This document shows positions 49,427-64,000 of a DNA stretch of 64,000 nucleotides, in pieces. Both the position numbers and the translations under genes were made by a program. How positions within the stretch are numbered: the stretch's first letter is position 1; each line of letters begins with the position of its first letter. This DNA comes from Zygnema cylindricum (lineage: Eukaryota > Streptophyta > Zygnematophyceae > Zygnematales > Zygnemataceae). The stretch is taken from contig JBBHKE010002172.1 of the NCBI GenBank assembly GCA_037447655.1, positions 1-64,000 of the forward strand, written 5' to 3'. The notes beneath the pieces are model-generated. The model ran no database searches and was not told the DNA's origin. It saw only the letters and a list, made by a program, of their open reading frames with translations.

Positions 49427-51500
49427 AGGTGACTACCAAGTTTGACAAAGTGTCTGATTGCCCCCTTGGGTTTGCATTCTCTTGGAGGGTCATAGTTCGG
49501 GCTTCAAGAATGCCATCTTGCATAGCTAAACATGCCACGTGCCCTCGAGCTTTACATTTTTTTGTCTGTACATGTTTCCTTTCATTTGGGCAGGGTGGTG
49601 CCTTTATCTGTACATAACTTTTGCGTTAAATAGCTGCGTTTCAGAGAGTTCCATAGTCTGGTCTGTTTGTTATTTGTTTACAATCTTCTTTTGTGAAAAG
49701 TCATGCCTTGTCGCTATCAACATGCCAGTAGTAAATGATATGTTTACCGGCAGAGAGACCGTAATCTTTTCGGCCCTCTGAAAATGATTTAACATATTTG
49801 ACTTGCATTTTCCTTCGGTAGCGATATTGAATTTCATTGTAGGACGAGTATTCATTTGATGCACCTGTATTTACTCACATCATCTCGTGGTTTTAACGAA
49901 GCTTGGGTTTTTACCAAGCTTGGGTTTTAACAAAGCTTGGGTTTTAACTAAGCTCGGGTTTGTTATTCCGGGTGGTGTTGGGCATCATTCTGAGAAACGC
50001 AGACCTGCTTTGGTGTGTGCATGGCATAACGGCAAGGTATTGATTCTCACCTCTTCGTTTTGAAAGTAATGGGTGTTGTTGATATGAATACCGTGGGAGA
50101 TTTTCATGCTGGGACACCATTATCTTCAACTGTGGAGAAATAGATGTGCAGTCAGTTCAATTTATTTCCTTTCAGTTCAGTTCAGTTCAGGCAATTCAAA
50201 GTATTTTCAGCCTCAGATGCACTACAAAAATGGGTGGGATTTATTCTTAATAATGTGTAAGGATTTGGTCAAGTAGTGGAGGGAAACACTTCTTCTAATA
50301 ATGGCAACTGCTCTGCCCATCTTTCCTCGTATCCAACGACAAGGGGAATATCAAGCAGAATGTGTGGTCTTTGTAGTGTTATTGCTGTCTTTTTCTGTTT
50401 TTGTAATTCTTAACAGAAGTAGTACTTCATGTAGGAGTTGGTGATGTTAGTAACCTGTTTGTCAAAGAAAGATTGTAAGATTGTTTATTTATTTTTGGAG
50501 GCTTGCATATTTTAGCCCCTACTGGTTTTGACGATGTTTTGCTTTGTTGTACTCTTGAACCAATAGTTGAATGTGAGAAAACAATCGGAAATGCCAGATG
50601 TGGTAAGCCCATAGATACTTTGTGTTTCATGCATATATATAGTAAGAGCTAACCGCATGTGGGGCTCCCTATTTTTTTTCTCGCATTTGAACCATGGTTG
50701 AACCCAGTTGCAATATACTGTGGTCCTCAAATATTTTATTGCTGGATTGGCTTGTGTGTTATGCTTCATTGATTATGTTGCAAGTCACTAAAACAGATAA
50801 GAATTTAATCACTAATTTTATTGAGAGGTTTTCACTTAACTGTTTTGCCACAAAACTATTCACCTAGTTAGCTCTCAGTTCTGAGCTATGGCTATTGTAA
50901 TCGCTACTCTTCATTCAAACGGGTACTAATGTGTGGAACTTTTCCAGTATTTTTTGCTCCATAGTGTTCAATAAAGCTCTATATTATCAAAGTAAATGGC
51001 GAAATACTTACAGCCTTCGTGGGCTTTTTGCCTGACACAAAACCATATATTAGTTAATGTCACTATTTATTCAAAGACAGAAATGGAGATGTTTTAAAGT
51101 ACTAACGCCAGTAATTCACAATCTCTTGAGACAATGGTCTATGTACTCTGGTGGAAGTGAAATGTAGCGGAGATGAAACATCATCATCAGTCACTATTGA
51201 AGGAATGCTCTTTATTTTTTTTTAATTGGAGGAATGCTCTTCTTTTTTTTAACGTTGAAGTATTTGGAGGAGAAGGACTACTATCCTTTTCTATACAATG
51301 GAATTTTCGCGGGAGAATAAATTCTACAAGTATACAAATTGCTCATCTTAACGATACTCTTTCAGAGGTCCAGTAAAAAGACTAGGTAAATGATAGATGA
51401 AGTACAAGACAAAACAAAAGCAATTGCAAGTTGTACAACAAAGATACAAGGAAGGAGGTTAAGTATGGAGAAAAGATACTAAATGTAGTATACTTCAAAA
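49427..51500. other. 3' flank of the CIP7-like gene
   Basis: The gene's 3' untranslated region begins here. Possible polyadenylation words are TTAAAT (49626) and AATAAA (50970). An 18-bp repeat (AAGCTTGGGTTTTAACAA, about four copies) lies at 49890-49962 and (TTCAG)4 at 50171-50190. No further gene is seen. Confidence 0.55.
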
Positions 51501-51509
51501 TAAAATAAT

Positions 51510-51570
51510 AGATGTAAGATTTTATTAAGAAAGCATGATGGTAAACCATCTGAGTTGAAGATAAACGAAT
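51510..51570 (-). mobile_element. 3' tail of a LINE (minus strand)
   Basis: On the minus strand AACTCAGATGGTTTACCATCATGC is followed by AATAAAATCTTAC. It matches the LINE tails at 54333, 54861 and 55194. Sequence further upstream is not recognisable. Confidence 0.6.
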
Positions 51571-51716
51571 CTGAGAAAATGGCAGAAAACTGGGATTTAT
51601 TCCCAAAATAGCGAAGTTGCAGGGACAAAAACAAAGGGAAGTGGTGAAAAAAAATAACTGAGGCATTCAGACAAACGTATTCTCAAACCCAAAAAAAAGA
51701 ATATCCGTCCTGTGTG

Positions 51717-51719
<3 letters not shown>

Positions 51720-51770
<51 letters not shown>
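51720..51770. repeat. Microsatellite (GT)25
   Basis: An uninterrupted GT dinucleotide run of about 51 bases. Minus-strand frames reading poly-Thr-His here are artefacts. Confidence 0.98.
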
Positions 51771-51774
<4 letters not shown>

Positions 51775-52430
51775 TATTTGTAGAAAATAGAAACGGATAA
51801 AACGAAAGAGAAAACAATGACAATTTGTGAAAAATTAGTAGAGTTATAGAACCGACACCTAACACAAATAATCTCCCTTACAAGAGGGCTTCCCCGGTAA
51901 TCCCTCATTCTCGATGGAGAATAAGGAGTGAGGTTTACTGCGAGACAACAATCCTCCACTCCAATATTAGATGGAAGAAGGACGAAAGCCTGCAAGTAGT
52001 GTAAAGCCAAAGAAAGCGCTGAAAATCGTGAGAATAGAACGGAAATGGCTCCTTGGTTCTCTCCCTTCCACTGAAAAACCTTGACCACAACCCTAAAGGA
52101 AGGAAGGAAGTCCAGAGTACGCCAAAAACCAAATATTTTGATCGCTTAATGCTTAAAAAAATCATCCACAACATCTCGTCGAACAGAACCGAACTTTATT
52201 TTTTGGCTCTTAGCGCCATCTCATGCCGCCGGCTGATGTGGCATGGTTTGTCAAAGTACAGTAATGTCTCCAAAAACATTGTCCTGAAAAATACGACGAG
52301 AACCGAACAGATCTATATACGAAAAAAATTACACCAGTCAGCACGAAAAATAGCACGTACATCTCGCGTCGAACAAAAGGCTTCGAAATTTCAAGCCTCT
52401 GAAGCAACAGTCGGCGATATATCTCGTCCC
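51771..52430. other. No recognised feature
   Basis: Mixed DNA. The longest frame (134 codons, 52053-52457) runs into the MITE remnant and shows no domain. Confidence 0.4.
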
Positions 52431-52437
52431 AGTATCA

Positions 52438-52610
52438 CGCTAATTCGGCGCCCCTAAATTTTTACCCAAATTCTTAAATAGAGTGATTAAAAAACCCTAA
52501 AAACCAAACTAGAGTGACTAATTTCCTTGAAAATCCCCAAATTCCCAATTAGCGTTAATCACACTAATTGTTCGTTAACACTAAATATTTGTTAACGCTA
52601 ATAGCGAGTC
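52438..52610. mobile_element. TA-flanked MITE remnant, copy I
   Basis: The right end CACCGACTCGCTATTAGCGT (other strand) is followed by TA. The interior (TCGGCGCCCCTAAATTTTT..AAATAGAGTGATT) resembles copy A. The left end is not identifiable. Confidence 0.5.
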
Positions 52611-52619
52611 GGTGTAGCA

Positions 52620-52760
52620 GAGGTTATCGGGTACTCAAATCGGTACCCGATCCGTAGCTGACCGCCCGTGTCGGATCTGGAACTGATTCGGGTGCCAAAT
52701 TCTGGGGGCCGGCCGGATTCGGTCGAGTGATTCAAAAAATAAAAAACAAATTCGGGTACG
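52620..52760. repeat. CGGGTACCCG-type motif cluster
   Basis: Repeated words ATCGGGTAC, GGTACCCGATC and GATTCGGGT. A similar cluster lies at 56386-56554. They recall hAT subterminal repeats, but no matching terminal repeats or target duplication were found. Confidence 0.4.
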
Positions 52761-52920
52761 GCGGGGTAAGCAAAAAACGAAAAAAAATGAATGTTTCGTA
52801 GGTACGTCCCACTACAGTACTGTATTGTGTGTCCATGCTATCCAACATTACTGTACTTTGTACTTTTGGTATCGTGGAAGGTATAAGGGAGATGTACCAC
52901 TAATTTTGTATTTATTAGGG

Positions 52921-54118
52921 TACGGTGTTAGGTCGTGGGGCTTTTGATCGTGAGTCTGGGCCTGCACCCCGTATCCAGGCCAGTCTTCCAGTCTTTGCAG
53001 GTGGTTTGGGTTTACTGTCGACGGCCCGTGTTGCTCCAGCTGCCTATTTGGGAAGTTGGTGCTTTGTTGCCTCCTCTATCGTCGCTCGTTTTTTGGCTGG
53101 GGACACTCCTATTCTTGCTACTGTTATACCCCGAGTTTCGGACGGTGTGCTCGCCTTCCAGCGGTCCCTTCTCGATGCATCTCGTTCTCTTACTCTTGTT
53201 GCCATCGCGGATATGCCAATTCTTTCCACTCTTTTTTCGACATCAGTTGCACGTGTTCAGGGATCCATTTGTGATAAGGTTGTCGCCGTTATTAAGTCCG
53301 AGCTTCTCGAGGCGCTTTCTGATACTTCGCGTGCACGCTTTCTTTCCTGTGGCGGACCTGGTTCCGGAGCTTGGCTATTGGCTATCCTTATCTTATCTAC
53401 CCTGCGATTCACCCCGGCTCAATTCACCACGGCCCTTAGGTTTCGGCTCGGCCTCCTTCACCCACCTTTGCTTGGCTCTCTTGTTTGCTCTTGTGACCAC
53501 GTTTTGGATCTGACGGCATTCATTTGCTTCGTTGCTCCCACGGAGGCGAGTTGATGCAGGCGCATGACACGATTCGAGACACCATTGCTACTATCGCTTC
53601 CGAGGGAGGATATTCTGTCCGTCGGGAAGTTTCCCACATTATTCCTTCCCGTCGGATTGACATTGTATTACTTGATGGTGCGCGTTGTACATTTGGTGAC
53701 GTTGTTTTGGCAAACCCTACTTCTGATACTGTTGCCAGACGTTGTCATTCTGGCAGCTCGACATGTGGATGGACCGCACGCGACGCGGCTAGGAGGAAGG
53801 AGCGTGATTATGCCCATCGCGATGCTATGGATGGTTTCATTCCGATGGCGGTGGAGATATTTGGTTGTTTGGGTGTGGCTTTGGACGAGTTTCTCCGTGC
53901 TTGTGGTTGGCGTTCGTTTGAGCGGCGGGGACCTGGGAGCCCTTCAGTTTTAGTACTTACTTCCTTTTACCGTCAACGTTTATCAGTGGCCCTTTAGCGA
54001 GTGCAGACTTCTATCCTACTTGGATCGTCTATTGCGGCTATGGATCGTCGACGTGTCTCGGAACTCCCTCCTCGTGCTCCTCCGGGGTTCGGGGACTTAC
54101 GTGGTTGCTTTGCGTAGA
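52921..54118 (+). pseudogene. LINE remnant: RT C-terminus plus endonuclease-like domain
   Basis: 52925-53554 reads GAFDRESGPAPRIQASLPV, then GGLGLLSTARVAPAAYLGSW, the layout after the RT core in some non-LTR elements. A frame change near 53510 leads into 53524-53997 (C..HGGE, HDTIRDTIATIA, RRIDIVLLDG, FGDVVLANPTS, AARRKERDYAHRD, FIPMAVEIFGCLGVALDEFL). A stop at 53995 precedes the conserved end (RAPPGFGDLRGCF, stop at 54116). The C..HGGE..HD..RD part followed by R-x-D..D..K resembles the zinc motif and restriction-like endonuclease at the C-terminus of some LINEs. The 5' end, including the RT catalytic core, is missing. The 3' untranslated region runs to ~54370, with hairpin GATGGTTTACCATC (54333-54346) and AATAAA (54356). 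Confidence 0.75.
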
Positions 54119-54371
54119 TTTTTAGTTATGTTGGGGTTTTGTTGTTAGGTGTTAGCTCTTTCTTTTGGTGTTTTGTTTGTTGTTTTTTTTGCTTTTTTGG
54201 GTGTTTTCCGTCTACTAGCTGTCACTTCGTGTTTTCGTTGCTTTTGCTTTGCTTATCGTTTTTTTTTTTTTCCCCCAACATGTAGTTTTTCAGTTTTTGC
54301 CGTGCTACTTCTCTTTTGTTCCCATGGACTCAGATGGTTTACCATCGCGCTTTTTAATAAAGTCAGCCCCT

Positions 54372-54680
54372 TACCTTTATATGGTAGCAAGACTTAAACC
54401 ACATGGTAAGGGTATCCTGGGTATTTAAACTGTTTAAACCCCTTTACACCAAAGGTTAGTTATGCATACCAAGCTAAAAGTTACCACCAATCATGACAAC
54501 TTTTCCTCTAATGCGTTCCCATCTTTTTATTCGTCTCAACTTCCGTCTTTCTCCACCGAGGGAGCATTGGCATTTGTTTGAGAACTTGATGTGTTAGGAC
54601 CTCTTAGTTTACAATAAGCTTATAATAAGATTTTATTATGAAAGCACGGTTGGCAAATCTCCGGAGTTTATGGAAACAAA
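54372..54680. repeat. ~300-bp repeat, inverted partner at 57134-57425
   Basis: From TTTATATGGTAGCAAGAC to ATCTCCGGAGTTTATGGAAAC, the sequence recurs on the other strand at 57134-57425 with few differences. It includes the palindrome CTTATAATAAGATTTTATTA. Confidence 0.85.
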
Positions 54681-54689
54681 AAAATGAGA

Positions 54690-54890
54690 TTGAGTTGGGG
54701 TTAGAGTTGTAGTTTTGGATTTGTGAGTTGCCGGGCTTTTCATTTTGGGTTTGGGTGCTTTTATTTGCCTTGTTGTTGTTCCCGTTGCTCTCTTTCGTTT
54801 TTATTGCCCTGGTAGTTTTTATGTTTTGGCCATGCCACCCTTTTTGTACCCCCGGACTCAGATGGTTTACCATCGTGCTTTTTAAGTTAT
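54690..54890 (+). mobile_element. LINE 3' untranslated tail
   Basis: TTGGGGTTAGAGTTGTAG matches the LINE tail at 28520. It ends in GACTCAGATGGTTTACCATC (54855-54874) and GTGCTTTTTAA. No coding part remains. 54895-55180 shows no further feature. Confidence 0.65.
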
Positions 54891-55179
54891 CCTGCCCATC
54901 TAAAACGACGACTCAAATCTCCCAAAGGTGGGAACATCTTGCCCTAAACTATACATTCCATTCCCTTTGCATTACGGAATTCGGTGCTTTTTGCTCTTCG
55001 CCTTTGTCACATACTTTCCACCTACTACGTGGTTTTATCGCCTCTGTTTTTTCTCGGGGTGTTTGTCTACCCTTGTGAGGAGCGACTTATGGCGCTCGCA
55101 AAAGAAAAACATGGCGAGATATCGGAGGCCACATAAAAATTTTCAGTTTTGGCTTTGCCATCCTTTTTTTTTTTTTTCC

Positions 55180-55690
55180 TTCCCATGTAGTCGGATGGTT
55201 TACCATTGCAATTTCTAGTGTTTTGTATCGTTAAGGATTTGACGATAACCGAAATGGGCATTTTTTCGGGTAGCTGATAATCGATATATCGGTAAGGAGA
55301 TATATGTACGGACCGTACAGATAAACGTACGGCCAGTTCACTCAACTGTACGTCTTATTCCCCCCACGTCAACCCCTATCTACTGGGGTGCCTACCAATC
55401 AGATCCTTTGTGCAAGCCGAAAGTACAGTAGTCGGCATAAGATATGTACGACTTTAGTACGGCTCCATTTAAAACGATACACCTTTCACATCCGACGCCA
55501 TGGCTTTGTCCCTTTATTCCTTAGGATCCACTGGAAACCTGCCACGTGTACTCCGGACAGAAAGTACAAAAAGTACAAATATATCTGAAACTCTGACCGT
55601 TCGATAACCGATAATTATTGGTGTCGGTGTTATCGCGATAATTTTTTTATCGATACACAACACTAGCAATTTCTTAATAAAGTCTTGTTT
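55180..55690 (+). mobile_element. LINE 3' tail interrupted by a hAT MITE
   Basis: The tail GGATGGTTTACCATTGCAATTTC (to 55215) resumes after the MITE at 55674 with TTAATAAAGTCTTG. Taking the insert and one target copy out restores the tail seen in other LINE copies (TTTACCATCGTGC..TTTAATAAAGTC). Confidence 0.8.
55216..55665. mobile_element. hAT-type MITE, 450 bp, with 8-bp target duplication
   Basis: The terminal inverted repeats are TAGTGTTTTGTATCG (left) and TAGTGTTGTGTATCG (right, other strand). GCAATTTC is duplicated exactly on both sides (55208-55215, 55666-55673). The interior has subterminal CGATAACCGATAA-type words. No transposase. An 8-bp duplication fits the hAT superfamily. Confidence 0.92.
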
Positions 55691-55749
55691 TCTTCTTAAA
55701 GAGAATTAGAAATTATTACACGCTGAGGCTATTTCATTAGTGGGTTAGT

Positions 55750-56345
55750 ATCTTATGGCCTCAACCCCGGTCTCTCGTTTCTTAGCTGGTAAGGTTTCTC
55801 TTGTTGGAACGATCATCCCTTGTTTCCATATGTCTCCCAATCATCAGTTGTCTCTTACATGGTAATCTCCCTTTCCGGTAGTAACTTTTGGAGACAATAT
55901 GTTGTTTTTGCCTTTCAACTTTTGTTCCCATGCCATCGTGATTTCTAAATAAAGTCTTACTTTATGTCCTTCACCTCCCGGTTCTTTTTTCGAAGACGAC
56001 CTTTTCCTTTTCCCTCGTTCCCGGGTCCAGAAATCGATTTTTGAGAGAGTTGTGGCCACTACACGATCTAAGCTTTTTGAGGCACTTCCTTTATATGCTT
56101 CTCGCGCCCAGTTTCTCTCTTATGTGAGTCCAGGTTCGGAAGGTCGTCTCATAGTTATTGCCATGATTTTCACCTTTTGTTTCTTACCTCATCAGTTAAT
56201 CGCCAGTCTAGAGTTTGCGCTTGGCTTCCCACATCCCTCCGTACTTCGTCTTTGTACTTTGCTCGTACGATCGTCCTCTCGAGCCTGACGGTGTCCATCT
56301 ACTTCTTTTTCTGTTCTGGAGACAGGGCCGATTCAGGCACACGAT
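55750..56345 (+). pseudogene. LINE remnant: scrambled RT C-terminus
   Basis: 55760-55810 reads SRFLAGKVSLVGTIIP. An inserted or rearranged LINE 3' tail follows (CCATCGTGATTTCTAAATAAAGTC, 55934-55957). Then 56040-56288 reads RVVATTRSKLFEALPLYASRAQFLS to the LARGE-LEU region matching 53270-53500 (SELLEALSDTSRARFLS). It ends near QAHDT (56345). No complete frame. A mosaic of two LINE pieces. Confidence 0.65.
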
Positions 56346-56385
56346 ACCTGTAAATACTACTGGGCAAAAGTGACAAAAGTCAAAA

Positions 56386-56554
56386 TTTCAGATACCCGAA
56401 TCCGTTATTTTGTTTTTTTTCAAAATCTGAACACCCGAAATCTGGTTGGGTTATGGCACGCTCTCCTACACTGTTACCCGGTACCCGATACGCGTTTATG
56501 AAAAAAAAAGCTAACCGAAACTCGAATTCTCGCGACTACCCGTACCCGCCCGTG
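56386..56554. repeat. Second CCCG-rich motif cluster
   Basis: TACCCGAATCC, ACACCCGAAATC, TTACCCGGTACCCGATA and TACCCGTACCCGCCCG lie close together. Compare 52620-52760. Confidence 0.4.
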
Positions 56555-57135
56555 TAAAGCGTCGTATGTTGACAAGTGTAAGGACTGATTGGAAGTTTTG
56601 GAAGTAACGGAGGGCCTTTTCAAAAGTTGACATGGTTAGTCAAAAAAGTGAGTACATACGGAAGAGGAGGAAGGAAGGGGAAAGGAGGTGAGTGAGGGCG
56701 ACTTGGGAGAAAAAGAGAGTAAATGAAGGGAAATTGGGAAGATTCGTTATGTGTACGTCAACAAAATGTTGAAAGACGGAACAGGTTAGAGAGAAAGGAA
56801 AATCATTTTTATGCGTGTTGACAAAATTGCCCCAACTTGATTTTGCCAAGTTGGGAGAAGGCACTATCACACCAATGACTATGGAAACGTTGCTGAACCT
56901 TTTATTTTGTTAAAATCCGTGACTTGACAAAATCCGTACTAGGTGAAGTAGTTAAACCGGGAAATACGAGATTCGGTCACCAAACTAACATAAAAATTTC
57001 TGACGGATTTCCAGAAGGGCATTTGGGAACATCGACAATCCGGAGTTTTGAGACAAACAGGTCGCAAATAATTTCAATAATCGACTGCAGCTCTACAATT
57101 TTTACAGAATATATGAATTAGATTATGTTGAGATT
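56555..57135. repeat. 581-bp direct repeat, copy 1
   Basis: Starts TAAAGCGTCGTATGTTGAC and ends ATTATGTTGAGATT. It is about 95% identical to copy 2 at 57418-57998, which has the same length. Ends are not TG..CA, so these are not ordinary LTRs. A 76-codon minus-strand frame is open in both copies (56870-56640, 57735-57505) but has no domain. Confidence 0.85.
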
Positions 57136-57425
57136 TTTTTGTTTCCATAAACTCCGGAGATTTGCCAACCGTGCTTTCATAATAAAATCTTATTATAAGC
57201 TTATTGTAAACTAAGAGGTCCTAACACATCAAGTTCTCAAACAAATGCCAATGCTCCCTCGGTGGAGAAAGACGGGAAAAAGATGGGAACGCATTAGAGG
57301 AAAGGTCGTCATGATTGGTGGTAACTTTTATGCATAACTAACCTTTGGTGTAAAGGGGTTTAAACAGTTTTAATACCTGGGATACCCTTACCATGTGGTT
57401 TAAGTCTTGCTACCATATAAAGCGT
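57134..57425. repeat. ~290-bp spacer, inverted copy of 54372-54680
   Basis: Lies exactly between the two 581-bp repeats. Read on the plus strand it contains a LINE-tail-like piece (GCCAACCGTGCTTTCATAATAAAATC). Confidence 0.8.
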
Positions 57426-57998
57426 TGTATGTTGACAGTGTAAGGGCTGATTGGAAGTTTTGGAAGTAACGGAGGAGGGCCTTTTTAAAAGTTGACATGG
57501 TTAGTCAAAAAAGTGAGTACATAAGGAAGAGGATGGAGGAAGGGGAAAGGAGGTGAGTGAGGGCGACCTGGGAGAAAAAGGGAGTAAATGAAGGGAAATT
57601 GGGAAGATTCTTTATGTGTACGTCAACATAATGTTGAAAGACGGAGCAGGTGAGAGGGAAAGGAAAATCATGTTTATGCGTGTTGACAAAATTGCCCCAA
57701 CTTGATTTTGCCAAGTTGGTAGAAGGCACTATCACCCAATGATTATGGAAACGTTGCTGAACCTTTTATTTTGTTAAAATCTGTGACGTGACAAAATCCT
57801 TACTAGGCCAAGTAGTTAAACCGGGAAATACGAGATTCAGTCACCAAACTAACATAAAATTTTCGACGGATTTCCAGAAGGGCATTTGGGAACATCGACA
57901 ATCCGGAGTTTTGAGACAAACAGGTCGCAAATAATTTCAATAATCGACTGCAGCTCTACAATTTTTACAGAATATATGAATTAGATTATGTTGAGATT
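57418..57998. repeat. 581-bp direct repeat, copy 2
   Basis: Starts TAAAGCGTTGTATGTTGAC and ends GTTGAGATT, then leaves homology at GTGTGGCACG. The left flank of copy 1 also ends in GTG. 57999-58405 holds no recognised feature besides the downstream flank of the tyrosyl-tRNA synthetase gene. Confidence 0.85.
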
Positions 57999-58405
57999 GT
58001 GTGGCACGAAGTTAAGCAAAAACCAGAGAGGAATAATTATTGGTGTTAATACAACCACAATTTTTTATAAGACAACAAAAACAAAACTTTCACCTAAGCA
58101 TATGAGCATGGGTCTGTAAGTTCGACTAACTAAGGGAACCAATGACAAATAATCCAAGGAGGATAAAGATTACCCAGTAAGCAGATGACTGTCTTAACAC
58201 TCGGCAATTATTTTGCCATGAATGAAAACTTCTCCCCAAAAAGTACAACACTTAAAAGAACACTTCAAGAATAAAAAAACGCCACATGTGGACGAGACAT
58301 CGAGCAACAGAATGGCATTTTATCCCATTACCAAATCACTATTTATACAGCAAAGCTCGAGAACTATCTTACCACAATCGTCCCACTAAAACAAACTCTC
58401 AGTAC

Positions 58406-63921
<5,516 letters not shown>

Positions 63922-64000
63922 TTGTCAAAAAACCTCCGGCTTTTCCTATGCAATGAATACTGGGAGGTATCAGCGGGGAATCCAGGATAGTTTAAAAAAG

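Noticed and set aside
52617-56558. Possible large hAT-like element enclosing the LINE remnants between two CGGGTACCCG clusters
   Set aside because: No matching terminal repeats and no target duplication; the clusters only share composition.
56640-57735. Pair of 76-codon minus-strand genes
   Set aside because: They lie in the 581-bp direct repeats, have no domain, and about ten amino-acid changes between ~95% identical DNA copies suggest no protein-level constraint.

Overview
The window reads as nuclear DNA of a streptophyte, most likely a land plant. Three things point there. There is a spliced gene of the COP1-interacting protein 7 (CIP7) family, known from plants. There is a spliced bacterial-type (organellar) tyrosyl-tRNA synthetase gene. 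The Ty1/copia elements have primer sites matching the anticodon arm of a plant-type initiator tRNA-Met. I cannot name the species. Only about 14 kb carries host genes; the rest is repeat-rich DNA at low G+C.

Layout. 1-1364: AT-rich DNA with a ~105-bp tandem repeat. 1365-11114: two broken Ty1/copia elements, head to head: Copia-1 (+), cut in its reverse transcriptase exactly where the LTR of Copia-2 (-) begins. 11115-14756: sparse DNA with one small TA-flanked MITE. 14757-18945: Copia-3 (-), with both LTRs about 98% identical but most of pol deleted. 18955-19695: an array of inverted motifs. 20855-22443: two PIF/Harbinger-like elements in tandem, sharing TAA target sites. 23674-38511: further members of the TA-flanked MITE family, two large foldback palindromes, a LINE remnant and a third Harbinger-like element. 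41309-49426: the CIP7-like gene, ten exons, 1379 codons. 51500-57998: a nest of LINE remnants, a 450-bp hAT-type MITE with a perfect 8-bp target duplication, and two equal 581-bp direct repeats. 58406-63921: the tyrosyl-tRNA synthetase gene on the minus strand, six exons.

The most unusual signals are in the copia elements. In all three, the sequence straight after the 5' LTR is GGTTATGGGCCCACC or a one-base variant. This is complementary to the anticodon arm of initiator tRNA-Met, so it looks like a half-tRNA primer site. It also lies inside the Gag reading frame: the gag ATG is in the last 20 bases of the LTR, and the conserved peptide QVMGPP is the translated primer site. The same LTRs carry, about 190-300 bases from their start and antisense to the element, a tRNA-like block with box A and box B motifs. 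The LINE remnants end in a domain that looks like a C-terminal restriction-like endonuclease, and they share a 3' hairpin followed by AATAAA.

The two host genes are convergent and share no obvious regulation. The CIP7-like protein would act in the nucleus, in light-related gene expression by analogy with CIP7. The synthetase would charge tRNA-Tyr in chloroplasts and/or mitochondria.
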